Of a stretch of DNA of 11,907 nt, positions 5,149 to 11,907 are shown piece after piece. This DNA is from Oxalobacteraceae bacterium (GTDB lineage: Bacteria > Pseudomonadota > Gammaproteobacteria > Burkholderiales > Burkholderiaceae_D): the NCBI GenBank assembly GCA_947446335.1, contig CANFGA010000048.1, forward strand, positions 1-11,907, read 5' to 3'. The position numbers were made by a program, and so were the translations under genes. The notes under the pieces are model-generated. The model saw only the letters and a program-made list of their open reading frames with translations. It was not told the origin of the DNA and did not search any database. The first letter of the stretch is position 1. Each line of letters begins with the position of its first letter.

Positions 5149-6354
5149 TCAAGCAATGAGGCCCGGGCGGCGCTGTTCCCATTCTTTTTGCCATGCCGCC
5201 AGGCATTCCAGTGCCATCGGCCTAGCGATGAAATAGCCCTGGGCCAGTTCGCAACCCGCACCCTGTAACCAGTGCCAGAGCGACACGTTTTCCACGCCCT
5301 CGGCCAATACCACCAAATCAAGCTGGCGCCCGAGTGCGATCGAATTTTCGACGATCGCGCGCGCCGACGGACTGGTTTCGGCCATCCGCACGAAACCGAG
5401 ATCGATCTTGAGTTCGCCAAAGGGCAGTTGCTGCAGCTTTTCGAGCGACGAGTGGCCAGTGCCGAAGTCATCAATCGATAAAGTGAAGCCCTTCAGGGCC
5501 AGTCGGGTCAGGATGTCAAGCGCCATGGCCGGATCCGGCGGCACCGAGGTCTCGGTGATTTCGAACGTCAGTTTGACCTGGTCGCAACCCGACCTGGAGA
5601 CGGCTTCCACCACCGCTTCGGGAAAGCGCACATCGGTCATTGCGACCGGCGGCAAATTGAGCGACAGACTACCATCAAAATCGAGCGCACAGATGACGTG
5701 GCTGCAATCGGCCAGTGCCATCGCGATCACCTTGTGCGTCAACGGCAAAGCTAGTCCACCATTTTCAGCCAGATTGATGAAGGCATCGGGGTACAGCAAG
5801 CCGTGTTGCGGATGTTGCCAGCGCACCAGTGCCTCCACCCCGACCCAGCCGCCGTCAGCCAGCCGCACCTGCGGCTGGTAATGCAGAATCAGCTCATTGT
5901 TGTCGATGCCGCGCGCCAAATCGACCAGCGTCACTACCGGCACCGCACACTGTAATGCAGACATCGGTTTTGGCTCCTGCAGCAACGCACTCAAGGCATC
6001 GGCTCGGATCGGCTTGGTTAGCACACCGGCCACGCGCAATTGCTGCAGCTCGGCCAGAGTTGCAGCCGCGCGCAGTATCGATATGCTCAGTCCGCTCACG
6101 ATCACTAGGCGGCCGGCGAATTTCATCTGCGCCAGTTGCCGTATCACTTCGATGCCATCCATATCGGCCATGCCCAGATCTAGCAACAGCAGCTCGGGTT
6201 GCTGCGCCAGCAGCGTCGGCAGTGCATACCCTTCGTTGGCAGTCACGACGCGATAGCCCGCCATTTGCGCTACGTCGCCCATGAAGGCGCACAACGCAAC
6301 ATCATCGTCGAGTATCGCGACGCAAGGCAGCTCTTTCATGTTGTGTCGCGTCAT
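5149..6354 (-). CDS. REC-EAL response regulator, predicted cyclic-di-GMP phosphodiesterase
   Basis: This 401-residue soluble protein joins an N-terminal receiver domain (about 10-128: acidic DDD at 16-18, phospho-acceptor Asp59 in LLLLDLGMADMDG, Lys114 in LTKP) to an EAL domain (about 145-390). EAL residues needed for metal binding and catalysis are present: EAL at 174-176, Asn233 in SLNLPP, Glu265 in FEITET, DDFGTGHSSL at 295-304, KID at 316-318, AEGVE at 351-355 and QGYFIARP at 372-379. It should hydrolyse cyclic-di-GMP to pGpG, with phosphorylation of the receiver adjusting activity, as in RocR-type proteins of similar length. ATG 6354 is preferred because AAGGTAACAGG lies just before it; ATG 6339 has no such site. 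It follows the hybrid kinase by 74 bp on the same strand, so the kinase is the probable phosphate donor (inference). Confidence 0.92.
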   Translation of the reverse strand: MTRHNMKELPCVAILDDDVALCAFMGDVAQMAGYRVVTANEGYALPTLLAQQPELLLLDLGMADMDGIEVIRQLAQMKFAGRLVIVSGLSISILRAAATLAELQQLRVAGVLTKPIRADALSALLQEPKPMSALQCAVPVVTLVDLARGIDNNELILHYQPQVRLADGGWVGVEALVRWQHPQHGLLYPDAFINLAENGGLALPLTHKVIAMALADCSHVICALDFDGSLSLNLPPVAMTDVRFPEAVVEAVSRSGCDQVKLTFEITETSVPPDPAMALDILTRLALKGFTLSIDDFGTGHSSLEKLQQLPFGELKIDLGFVRMAETSPSARAIVENSIALGRQLDLVVLAEGVENVSLWHWLQGAGCELAQGYFIARPMALECLAAWQKEWEQRRPGLIA

Positions 6355-6428
6355 CCTGTTACCTTTTTTTCTTGCACCAGATTTTCGGTGCGCTGTGCTT
6401 GTTCAAGGGGCTTTTTCACTTGGCTTGT

Positions 6429-9400
6429 TCAATCTGCTGCTTTGATCTGGCGATCCAATGTGTTGCGCACCAGTGCCGCCAGCTCAGCTTGGCGAAATGG
6501 CTTTTCGAGGATATCGCCAGTTGGTCGCTCACGACCGCGATCGGCCGCATCGGCAAAACCTGACACATACAACAAGGCCAGGGCGGGCTGTTGCGCGCGC
6601 GCCGCCTTGGCCAGGGCGAAGCCATCCATGCCCGGCATGATGACGTCGCTGATCATCAACGCGTAAGGTCGCCCAACAGCTGCAGCATCGCCCTGCGCCG
6701 CCAGCGCCGATGCCGCGCTGGTGCAAGGGGTCACTTCGTAACCGAGCATGTTCAGCCAGCTCGCCGTCACAGCCAGCAATTCGATCTCGTCATCCACGAC
6801 CAGCACGCGTTCTGTTCCTTGCGCAAGTTCTGACATACTGGTGTTGCACTGCATGGCGACCTGCGTGGCCCCGACGTCGGCGGCAACAGCCCCGGCCATT
6901 GGCAACATCAGCGTCACCGTTGTGCCGTGGCCCGCTTCGCTATACAGCAGCAATTCGCCGCTGCATTGGTTGACGAAGCCATGCGCCATCGCCAGCCCTA
7001 ATCCGGTGCCTCGACCGCGCTCCTTGGTCGTGAAAAACGGCAGCATCGCGTTCGCCATCACCTCCGCACTCATGCCGCTACCGGTATCGGTCACGGAAAG
7101 CGCCACATACTGGCCGGGTATCAGCATGCCGATACCATCGCTTGGCGTCACCGTGCGCATGCGCGTACTCAGCGTCAGCCGCCCGCCGTCAGGCATCGCA
7201 TCGCGCGCATTGATGACCAGATTCAACAAGGTACCGGCAAGACCGCCAGAATCGATCCGTACTACCGGACCATCGGCCAGACTCATGTTGATGTCGATGT
7301 TAGCCCCTGCCGTATGGCGCAGCAGCGGCAGCAATTCGTTCAATCGCACATTCAAGTCCACCGGCTCGGCAACCACCGCTTGCGTGCGTGCCACCGACAG
7401 CAGCGCACGTGTCAGGTCGGTGCCGCGCAGCGCGGCTATCAGCGCGATATCGACTCTGGCCTTGGCTGCGCTGTCGCCATTCAGGCGATGTGCCAGCAGG
7501 TCGAGGTTGCCGATGATGACACCGAGCATGTTGTTGAAGTCGTGCGCCAGACCGCCTGTAAGCTGGCCGATTGCATCCATTTTTTGCGCTTGCGCAAGAC
7601 GAAATTCGGCTTTGCATTTGTCCGAAATATCTTCCGCCACCGACAAAATCAGCATCTCGCCATTTCTTTCCACAAGTTGGCCTCTGACGCGCACCGGTAC
7701 GCGGCTGCCATCAAGACGCAGGTATTCCTTTTCATACGGTCCGTAGCGTCCTGTCCGGTGCAAGATTTCGGTCTGCTCGGCATCTTGCACATGGAACTCA
7801 GGCGCACTGGTCTGCGCGTTTGACATGCCTAAAATCTGTTTGCGCGGTAATCTTAGAATGTCAGCAAAGGCAGGGTTGACTTCAATGAAGTTGCCCGAAG
7901 GTCGGCGCAGCGCGACGCCAATCGGCAACTGTTCCAGCAATTGGCGCTGGAACAAGGCTTCGGCCAGGCGTTCGGTCTCGACTTGTTTGCGTTCGGTGAT
8001 GTCACGCGCAGCGCAATACATCAATCTGGTAGCGATCGACGGCGTAGCACTCCATTGCAACCAACGATAGGAACCATTCTGGCATCGGTAGCGGTTTTCG
8101 AACAAGATCAGCGGTTTGCCGGAAGAAAGTTCGCCGGCGGCAGCGAGTGTGGCTTGCAGGTCGTCGGGGTGAATCAGTTCGATGTAGGGCATCGCCAGCA
8201 ACTGCGCCTTGGTGTAGCCGAGTGTCTGGGTCCAAGCCGGATTCACGTCCTTAATGGTGCCATCGAAACCGAGCGCGCAGAGCATGTCTTGCGAGAGCGA
8301 GAAAAAGCGGTTGCGCTCTTCTTCGGCCTGGATGCGCGCGGTGATATCGCGCATGGTCGTGTGCACGGCGCGTTTGCCCTGATAGTCGACCGGCACGCTC
8401 TGTATTTCAGCTTGAAATGGCGTGCCATCGAGCTTCATGCACGTTATTTGCCCGATGGGCAAGGCCGCTTTGACATCAAAGTTGGCCAGCAGCGCCATCC
8501 GTTCCAGCACGGCTTGGTGAAAAGCCGGGTCGATCGAGTCCTGAATAGCTTTGCCGATCCACTCTTGTTCTGACCGGTCGCCAGCGAACCGGACGAAAGC
8601 CGGATTCACGTACAGTACTTTCCCATCTTGATGCAGCAAGATTGAATCAGGCGAACCCTCGACCAAAATGCGATAGCTTTCCTCGCTGGCCTTCAACGAT
8701 ATTAGTGAGGTCTGCAGCGCTTGTGTGCGCTGGGTCAGCGCTGCAGCGCTGCATGCCATCGCCTGCGCCACGTCGGCCGCTTCGTGGAAGTAAACTCTGG
8801 AAATACGAGGCAACTGCCCGGTCCCCATTGCACTTGCGTACACCTTCAGCGCCTGCACTGAGCGGGCGATCCTGCCGCCCATGAACCATGCCAGCACGGT
8901 GCCGGCGCCGAACAGCACGGCGATGCCCAATCCAAAAAAGGCGAGGGTGAGCATCAATTGCGCTTCCAGGCTACTGCTGGGAATGAAGGTCGCCACGGTC
9001 CAGCCTGACAATACCGAGCGGCTGTAAAGCGTCAGCGATGGAATGCCATCGATCGTCGTGAGTTCAAACATGCCCTCGGATGCCGGCGCACGCATGCGCT
9101 CGATGAACGCCTCTGTTGCTCGGGTGCCTACGAATTGCTCAGGCTTGTGCGTGCGCGCCACAATGGCGCCACTGGTATCGACGATGCCAGCGATCCATTC
9201 TGGCGGTAATTGTTGATTATTCAGTATCCGGGTCAGTTGTTGGGAAGGAATACCGACACTAACGACATAGGCTACCTTGCCGTTGATAAACGCTGGGACA
9301 CTGACGGAAATCACATGTCGGCGCGTCAATGCGCTGAAAAACAAGCTGGAAATGGCTGGCTTTCCGGTCGCAATGACGCGACGAATATGCTCAAGGTCGC

Positions 9401-9857
9401 CAAACATCGGTAGCGCTGCGCCAAACTGGCCTTTGGTATTGATGATCTGCTGTCCGCTGGCATTGCTGACGATCACAGTTCTGCCGACGTTTCTCATTTC
9501 CAGCAATTCCTTGGCACGGACATGAAAACCGGCCCAGTCACTGCTGCGGAGATAGGACGAGGTCGCGAGAATTTCTGCGATAGTCTGGGCGTCTTCCAAT
9601 TGGTCATCGATCGCCAGGGTGAGCGCATGGGTGATCTGGAGCGTTCCATTCTGGAGCGTGGCGCGACCGTCCTGATAAAGATAGAACACCAGAGCGCCGA
9701 TGCCGATCGCCGCTGGCAGCAAACAGGCAACGACGATCCAGATCAGCATAGCGCGCACGGATGGCAGCGACGCTGGATGGCGCGCTGTTTTTCCAGGGCC
9801 AGTCGACTCCGTTCCGCGATCCTGGATTTCAGGCATTTCTTTCTGATGTATTCTCAT
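6429..9857 (-). CDS. Membrane hybrid sensor histidine kinase (Cache-like, HAMP, 3 PAS, HisKA, HATPase, REC)
   Basis: This large kinase (1142 residues from the ATG at 9857) has TM helix 1 at about 36-61, a periplasmic Cache-like sensor (about 62-300) and TM helix 2 (about 301-325). A HAMP linker and three PAS domains (about 392-510, 517-625, 635-750; each followed by a DIT/DIS-type end motif) come next. The H-box GLAHDFNN carries the phosphorylated His772. The ATP-binding domain has the N box (LVINARDAM, around 883), DTGSGM (924-929), FFTT, and GRGTGLGLA (948-956). A C-terminal receiver has phospho-acceptor Asp1071 in ISDVIMPGMDG and Lys1119 in LEKP. All catalytic residues are present. There is no Hpt domain. 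The start is uncertain: the frame is open to a TTG at 9932, with ATGs at 9902 and 9836 also possible and no strong ribosome site before any. It likely senses an outside ligand and signals to the adjacent REC-EAL protein. Confidence 0.9.
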   Translation of the reverse strand: MRIHQKEMPEIQDRGTESTGPGKTARHPASLPSVRAMLIWIVVACLLPAAIGIGALVFYLYQDGRATLQNGTLQITHALTLAIDDQLEDAQTIAEILATSSYLRSSDWAGFHVRAKELLEMRNVGRTVIVSNASGQQIINTKGQFGAALPMFGDLEHIRRVIATGKPAISSLFFSALTRRHVISVSVPAFINGKVAYVVSVGIPSQQLTRILNNQQLPPEWIAGIVDTSGAIVARTHKPEQFVGTRATEAFIERMRAPASEGMFELTTIDGIPSLTLYSRSVLSGWTVATFIPSSSLEAQLMLTLAFFGLGIAVLFGAGTVLAWFMGGRIARSVQALKVYASAMGTGQLPRISRVYFHEAADVAQAMACSAAALTQRTQALQTSLISLKASEESYRILVEGSPDSILLHQDGKVLYVNPAFVRFAGDRSEQEWIGKAIQDSIDPAFHQAVLERMALLANFDVKAALPIGQITCMKLDGTPFQAEIQSVPVDYQGKRAVHTTMRDITARIQAEEERNRFFSLSQDMLCALGFDGTIKDVNPAWTQTLGYTKAQLLAMPYIELIHPDDLQATLAAAGELSSGKPLILFENRYRCQNGSYRWLQWSATPSIATRLMYCAARDITERKQVETERLAEALFQRQLLEQLPIGVALRRPSGNFIEVNPAFADILRLPRKQILGMSNAQTSAPEFHVQDAEQTEILHRTGRYGPYEKEYLRLDGSRVPVRVRGQLVERNGEMLILSVAEDISDKCKAEFRLAQAQKMDAIGQLTGGLAHDFNNMLGVIIGNLDLLAHRLNGDSAAKARVDIALIAALRGTDLTRALLSVARTQAVVAEPVDLNVRLNELLPLLRHTAGANIDINMSLADGPVVRIDSGGLAGTLLNLVINARDAMPDGGRLTLSTRMRTVTPSDGIGMLIPGQYVALSVTDTGSGMSAEVMANAMLPFFTTKERGRGTGLGLAMAHGFVNQCSGELLLYSEAGHGTTVTLMLPMAGAVAADVGATQVAMQCNTSMSELAQGTERVLVVDDEIELLAVTASWLNMLGYEVTPCTSAASALAAQGDAAAVGRPYALMISDVIMPGMDGFALAKAARAQQPALALLYVSGFADAADRGRERPTGDILEKPFRQAELAALVRNTLDRQIKAAD

Positions 9858-10039
9858 GTGCTCGGTAGTTGTCAACTTAGATGTCGTGTTCGGGTACTGC
9901 ATATGCCAATATTCGGTGCGCGGCGATGGCAAGTCCGGTTTGCCGAAGGCAATGCTCGACTATTTCACCAGCGTCCTACTTGTACGGCGAGCATGCTGAG
10001 ATATGAATCGGATCACATTAAAATGATTAAAATAAAGAA

Positions 10040-10067
10040 AATTTAATTTCCACATGGAAATTAAATT
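10040..10067. promoter_or_regulatory. 28-bp palindrome, operator candidate upstream of the kinase operon
   Basis: AATTTAATTTCC (10040-10051) and GGAAATTAAATT (10056-10067) are perfect 12-bp arms around ACAT, in a strongly AT-rich block. There is no adjacent T-run, so it is not an obvious terminator. It overlaps a TTGACA on the plus strand (10066-10071). A dimeric regulator site for the minus-strand kinase operon or for plus-strand transcription is the simplest reading; the regulator is unknown. Confidence 0.5.
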
Positions 10068-10189
10068 GACATAAAACACGCATCATAATCTATCCAAAAA
10101 TAACGTGTTCAGGTATTACGTATGGTGCTCGATAGAGTTGCCGAGGGTTCATTGCAGCAGCTATTTTTGGCAGGTTGCGTTTCAAATCC

Positions 10190-10358
10190 GTCGTGCATGA
10201 CATCAAAGGGGAAAAACAGGGCCTTCGCTGTACGTGTCATTGTTGTGGAACACGGCAAGCCCGTATCCCTGCTTGGCGACAGGCAAACCACGAGGGACGC
10301 TGTTGGAGGTGCGGGTAGTGGATGGTCGATAAAGCGAATGCTTACTTGTAACGGGCAA
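10190..10358 (+). pseudogene. Decayed fragment of a second group II intron (domains I-III region)
   Basis: This plus-strand stretch aligns with the minus-strand intron interval 2293-2123, between its EBS1 region and the maturase start. Shared blocks include ATGACATC, CAGGGCCTTCGCT, TGTGGAACACGG, a 25-base identity (10294-10318 against 2192-2168), GGATGGTCGA and AAGCGAATGCT, with scattered substitutions and small indels between. No 5' end, maturase gene, domain V or domain VI follows, so it is a dead relic of a related but not identical intron. It lies in the opposite orientation to the intact copy. Confidence 0.8.
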
Positions 10359-10465
10359 CATCAGATTGTTTGGCAAACATGGTGTCGGCCATGGCTGCGC
10401 TTGCCGTCGGCAAGATGGCGATCATGGAAGGTAAGATGGACGAAGCTTCACTGAAAATTTTTTAG
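10352..10465 (+). pseudogene. Possible gene tail after the intron relic
   Basis: Directly after the intron relic an open frame reads SDCLANMVSAMAALAVG then KMAIMEGKMDEASLKIF and stops at TAG 10465. The composition looks protein-like, and the GK-x-A-x-M-x-GK pattern loosely recalls the end of SCP2-type sterol-carrier domains, but this is weak. ATG at 10379 would give 28 residues with no ribosome site. It may be the 3' end of a gene destroyed near the intron. Confidence 0.25.
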
Positions 10466-10553
10466 TTTAAGCTGACAACTACCGGTTGCTCATTGCGGGG
10501 CACAATTTGTGTAAGCCAGACTATCCCATTCATTTCATTGCCGTATTTTTTCC

Positions 10554-11507
10554 ATGTTGACCATTTTTGCCATTACCTTTCCCTTTTTTGCGTTAGTACT
10601 GTGTGGTTACCTGGCTGTCAGGCGTGCTATCTTGCCGCAGGTGGCGATCCCTGGCCTTAACAGCTTTATTCTGTATTTTGCACTACCATGCATGTTGTAC
10701 CGTTTCGGCGCCAGTACGCCGATAGTGCAACTGTTTGATGTCGGCGTGTTCACAGTTTACTTGTTAAGCGCGCTGATCATGGTCGGCGTGACGATGGCAT
10801 CCACCCTGAGCCATCGGATCGACTGGAACAATGCCGCGTTTGGCGCGCTGGTGGCGGCCTTTCCGAATACCGGTTTCATGGGCGTGCCGCTGCTGCTCGC
10901 TTTGCTTGGACCAGGCTCGTCCGGACCGGTGATCGTGGCACTCATGATTGATATGATCATCACCAGCTCCCTTTGCATTGCCTTGTCTCGCATTAGCAGC
11001 GCCGACTCTCAGGGCGACCGGACAGCCATGCTAAACGCCCTAAAAGGAATGCTTGGCAATCCCCTGCCTTGGGCTATCGTAATAGGTGCGCTGGCATCGG
11101 GGCTCGGGCTCGCCTTGCCTAAACCGCTCATACAAACCATCGGTCTGCTAGCCGACGCGGCATCACCGGTGGCCTTATTTACCATCGGCGCCATGCTGGC
11201 GCGTTCACAGATGAACAGCGCCGATGTCTCGCCAGTGGGCGAGTATGTGCCAATCGCGCTTAAAAAACTTATTTTGCACCCCCTACTGGTGTTTTGCATC
11301 GGGCATGGAGCCATTGCCGTGGGCTTGCCACTCGATCCGTTCGCTCTGAACGTGATCATATTGGTCGCCTGTCTGCCCAGCGCCAGTAATGTATCCCTAT
11401 TGTCGGAACGCTTTGGCGCCAACACCGGCCGCATTGCCCGCATTATTCTAGTCTCGACCGCACTGTCGTTTCTAACATTTTCCACCGCTGTGCTCGTATT
11501 AACCTGA
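10554..11507 (+). CDS. AEC (auxin efflux carrier) family transporter
   Basis: This 317-residue, very hydrophobic inner-membrane protein has about ten membrane helices in two halves split by a polar loop near residues 146-163. It carries family signatures: FPNTGFMGVPLL at 103-114 in the first half, and LHP (241-243) with CLPSASNVSLLSERFG (273-288) in the second. Bacterial AEC members export or take up small organic acids such as malonate or malate, usually driven by the ion gradient; the substrate cannot be read from sequence. Length is normal and no break is seen. The ATG at 10554 opens directly into the first membrane helix, as is usual for the family, but the preceding bases are T-rich with no clear ribosome site. 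It is divergent from the kinase and convergent with the RES-domain gene, so it is probably transcribed alone. Confidence 0.88.
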   Translation: MLTIFAITFPFFALVLCGYLAVRRAILPQVAIPGLNSFILYFALPCMLYRFGASTPIVQLFDVGVFTVYLLSALIMVGVTMASTLSHRIDWNNAAFGALVAAFPNTGFMGVPLLLALLGPGSSGPVIVALMIDMIITSSLCIALSRISSADSQGDRTAMLNALKGMLGNPLPWAIVIGALASGLGLALPKPLIQTIGLLADAASPVALFTIGAMLARSQMNSADVSPVGEYVPIALKKLILHPLLVFCIGHGAIAVGLPLDPFALNVIILVACLPSASNVSLLSERFGANTGRIARIILVSTALSFLTFSTAVLVLT

Positions 11508-11544
11508 TTGAGCTTGGGCATGTGCAGGTAGGCAATGGTCCCAT

Positions 11545-11566
11545 AGTTTTTGAATGCACAAAAACT
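11545..11566. terminator. AT-rich hairpin between convergent genes
   Basis: AGTTTTTG (11545-11552) pairs perfectly with CAAAAACT (11559-11566) around a six-base loop. It lies about 40 bp after the AEC stop and about 70 bp after the end of the convergent RES-domain frame. The stem is weak in GC and lacks a proper T-run, so a shared terminator is only a possibility. Confidence 0.3.
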
Positions 11567-11635
11567 TCTACACTGTGCGTGGGGCCGCTAAATCAGCAGT
11601 CTGGGTCGATTCCGCGCCAGCGTCAACAAACACCT

Positions 11636-11907
11636 TCATGGTGCTCTGCCACTTGGCAGGATTGCGACATTAAATACGCTCAAAAGATTGTCGTAGTCCG
11701 GGTGGTCAATCAGCCTGGTGACCGTGTTTTCCAGTTTGACCTCGGAGCGCTCGAACAGGACAACAGCCAGACCGGTGTTCATCTGCCGGCTCACGTACAT
11801 AATGCCGTCCAAGTCGGGCAGCTGGGCATGCAGCGCGCTGCTGACGGCCATGGAGTCGGTGTAGTCGCTTGATGAGCACAGGTCGTTATTAAGTCCAAGC
11901 GCTTTCA
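11636..11907 (-). CDS. RES-domain protein, C-terminal part (runs off the window)
   Basis: The frame enters from the right edge and ends at TGA 11636-11638, giving about 90 residues: LNNDLCSSSDYTDSMAVSSA, then PDLDGIMYVSRQMNTGLAVV and LFERSEVKLE. The DGIMY-x-SR-x-x-x-x-x-x-x-VLFER pattern is the end of the RES domain, including its conserved Ser. RES proteins resemble ADP-ribosyltransferases, and several are toxins that degrade NAD+, paired with an Xre/MbcA-type antitoxin usually encoded just upstream. That region is outside the window, so neither the partner nor the conserved Arg and Glu can be checked. Family assignment is fairly good; a toxin role is inference. It converges on the AEC gene. 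Confidence 0.68.
   Translation of the reverse strand, partial: KALGLNNDLCSSSDYTDSMAVSSALHAQLPDLDGIMYVSRQMNTGLAVVLFERSEVKLENTVTRLIDHPDYDNLLSVFNVAILPSGRAP

Larger units (their letters stand above)
9858..10553. other. Long non-coding region between the kinase and the AEC transporter
   Basis: About 0.7 kb separates the divergent genes. It holds an inverted pair of a 17-base sequence (9863-9879 and 10467-10483), an AT-rich block with a 28-bp palindrome (10040-10067), a plus-strand relic of a group II intron (about 10190-10358) and a short gene-like tail (10352-10465). The open frames crossing it run through the intron relic and are not credible genes. Confidence 0.6.

Noticed and set aside
4815..5159. 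114-codon plus-strand frame containing Ala-Ala-Asp-Val repeats
   Set aside because: It crosses a strong terminator hairpin, has no ribosome site and owes its repeats to a short DNA tandem repeat.
6748..7746. 332-codon open frame on the plus strand
   Set aside because: It is antisense to the HisKA, HATPase and receiver part of the kinase; Ser/Arg/Pro-rich translation typical of a shadow frame.
10122..10454. 110-codon open frame on the plus strand
   Set aside because: It runs through the intron relic, which is RNA-derived sequence, and ends in Trp/Arg-rich nonsense.
1..11907. CRISPR arrays, tRNA or rRNA genes
   Set aside because: No regularly spaced repeats, cloverleaf patterns or rRNA-like sequence were noticed on either strand.

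Overview
The window is a mosaic of mobile-element debris and chromosomal genes. GC content, codon use and gene types (a REC-EAL protein beside a large hybrid sensor kinase, an auxin-efflux-type carrier, a RES-domain protein) suggest a proteobacterium, most likely beta (Burkholderiales-like). This is inference from style and protein similarity; the window contains no rRNA or other taxonomic marker.

Left part (1-2660), minus strand unless stated: the tail of an IS3-family transposase (+ strand, 3-140), then a complete, apparently intact group II intron (221-2625). The intron encodes a reverse transcriptase/maturase with a C-terminal HNH nuclease domain (303-2018) and has clear domains V and VI. 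It has split a 38-bp Tn21-type Tn3-family terminal inverted repeat: 34 bp lie at 2626-2659 and the last 4 bp (TAAG) at 217-220. Joining the exons recreates the repeat, which fixes both intron ends.

Middle part (2660-4200), plus strand: a toxin-antitoxin operon. A sigma70-type promoter with an overlapping 8-bp inverted repeat (2678-2714) precedes a ParD-like antitoxin and a RelE/ParE toxin, then a RelB/DinJ antitoxin, a YafQ-type toxin broken by an in-frame TAG, and a small acidic protein of unknown function whose frame continues seven codons past another TAG. Next, on the minus strand, is the C-terminal catalytic part of a tyrosine recombinase (4328-4894) that has lost its N-terminus. The stretch 4895-5148 has no convincing gene but carries two plus-strand terminator-like hairpins and a 12-bp tandem repeat.

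Right part (5149-11907): a two-gene signalling unit on the minus strand, made of a membrane hybrid histidine kinase (Cache-like sensor, HAMP, three PAS domains, HisKA, HATPase, REC) followed 74 bp later by a REC-EAL response regulator predicted to degrade cyclic-di-GMP. Upstream is an AT-rich non-coding region of about 0.7 kb with a 28-bp palindrome and, on the plus strand, a decayed piece of a second group II intron related to the intact one. Then come an AEC-family transporter (+) and, convergent with it, the C-terminal part of a RES-domain protein (-) that runs off the window.

The most notable points are the intron that splits a Tn3 terminus, the related intron relic about 8 kb away, and the tandem toxin-antitoxin cassette with two amber codons.
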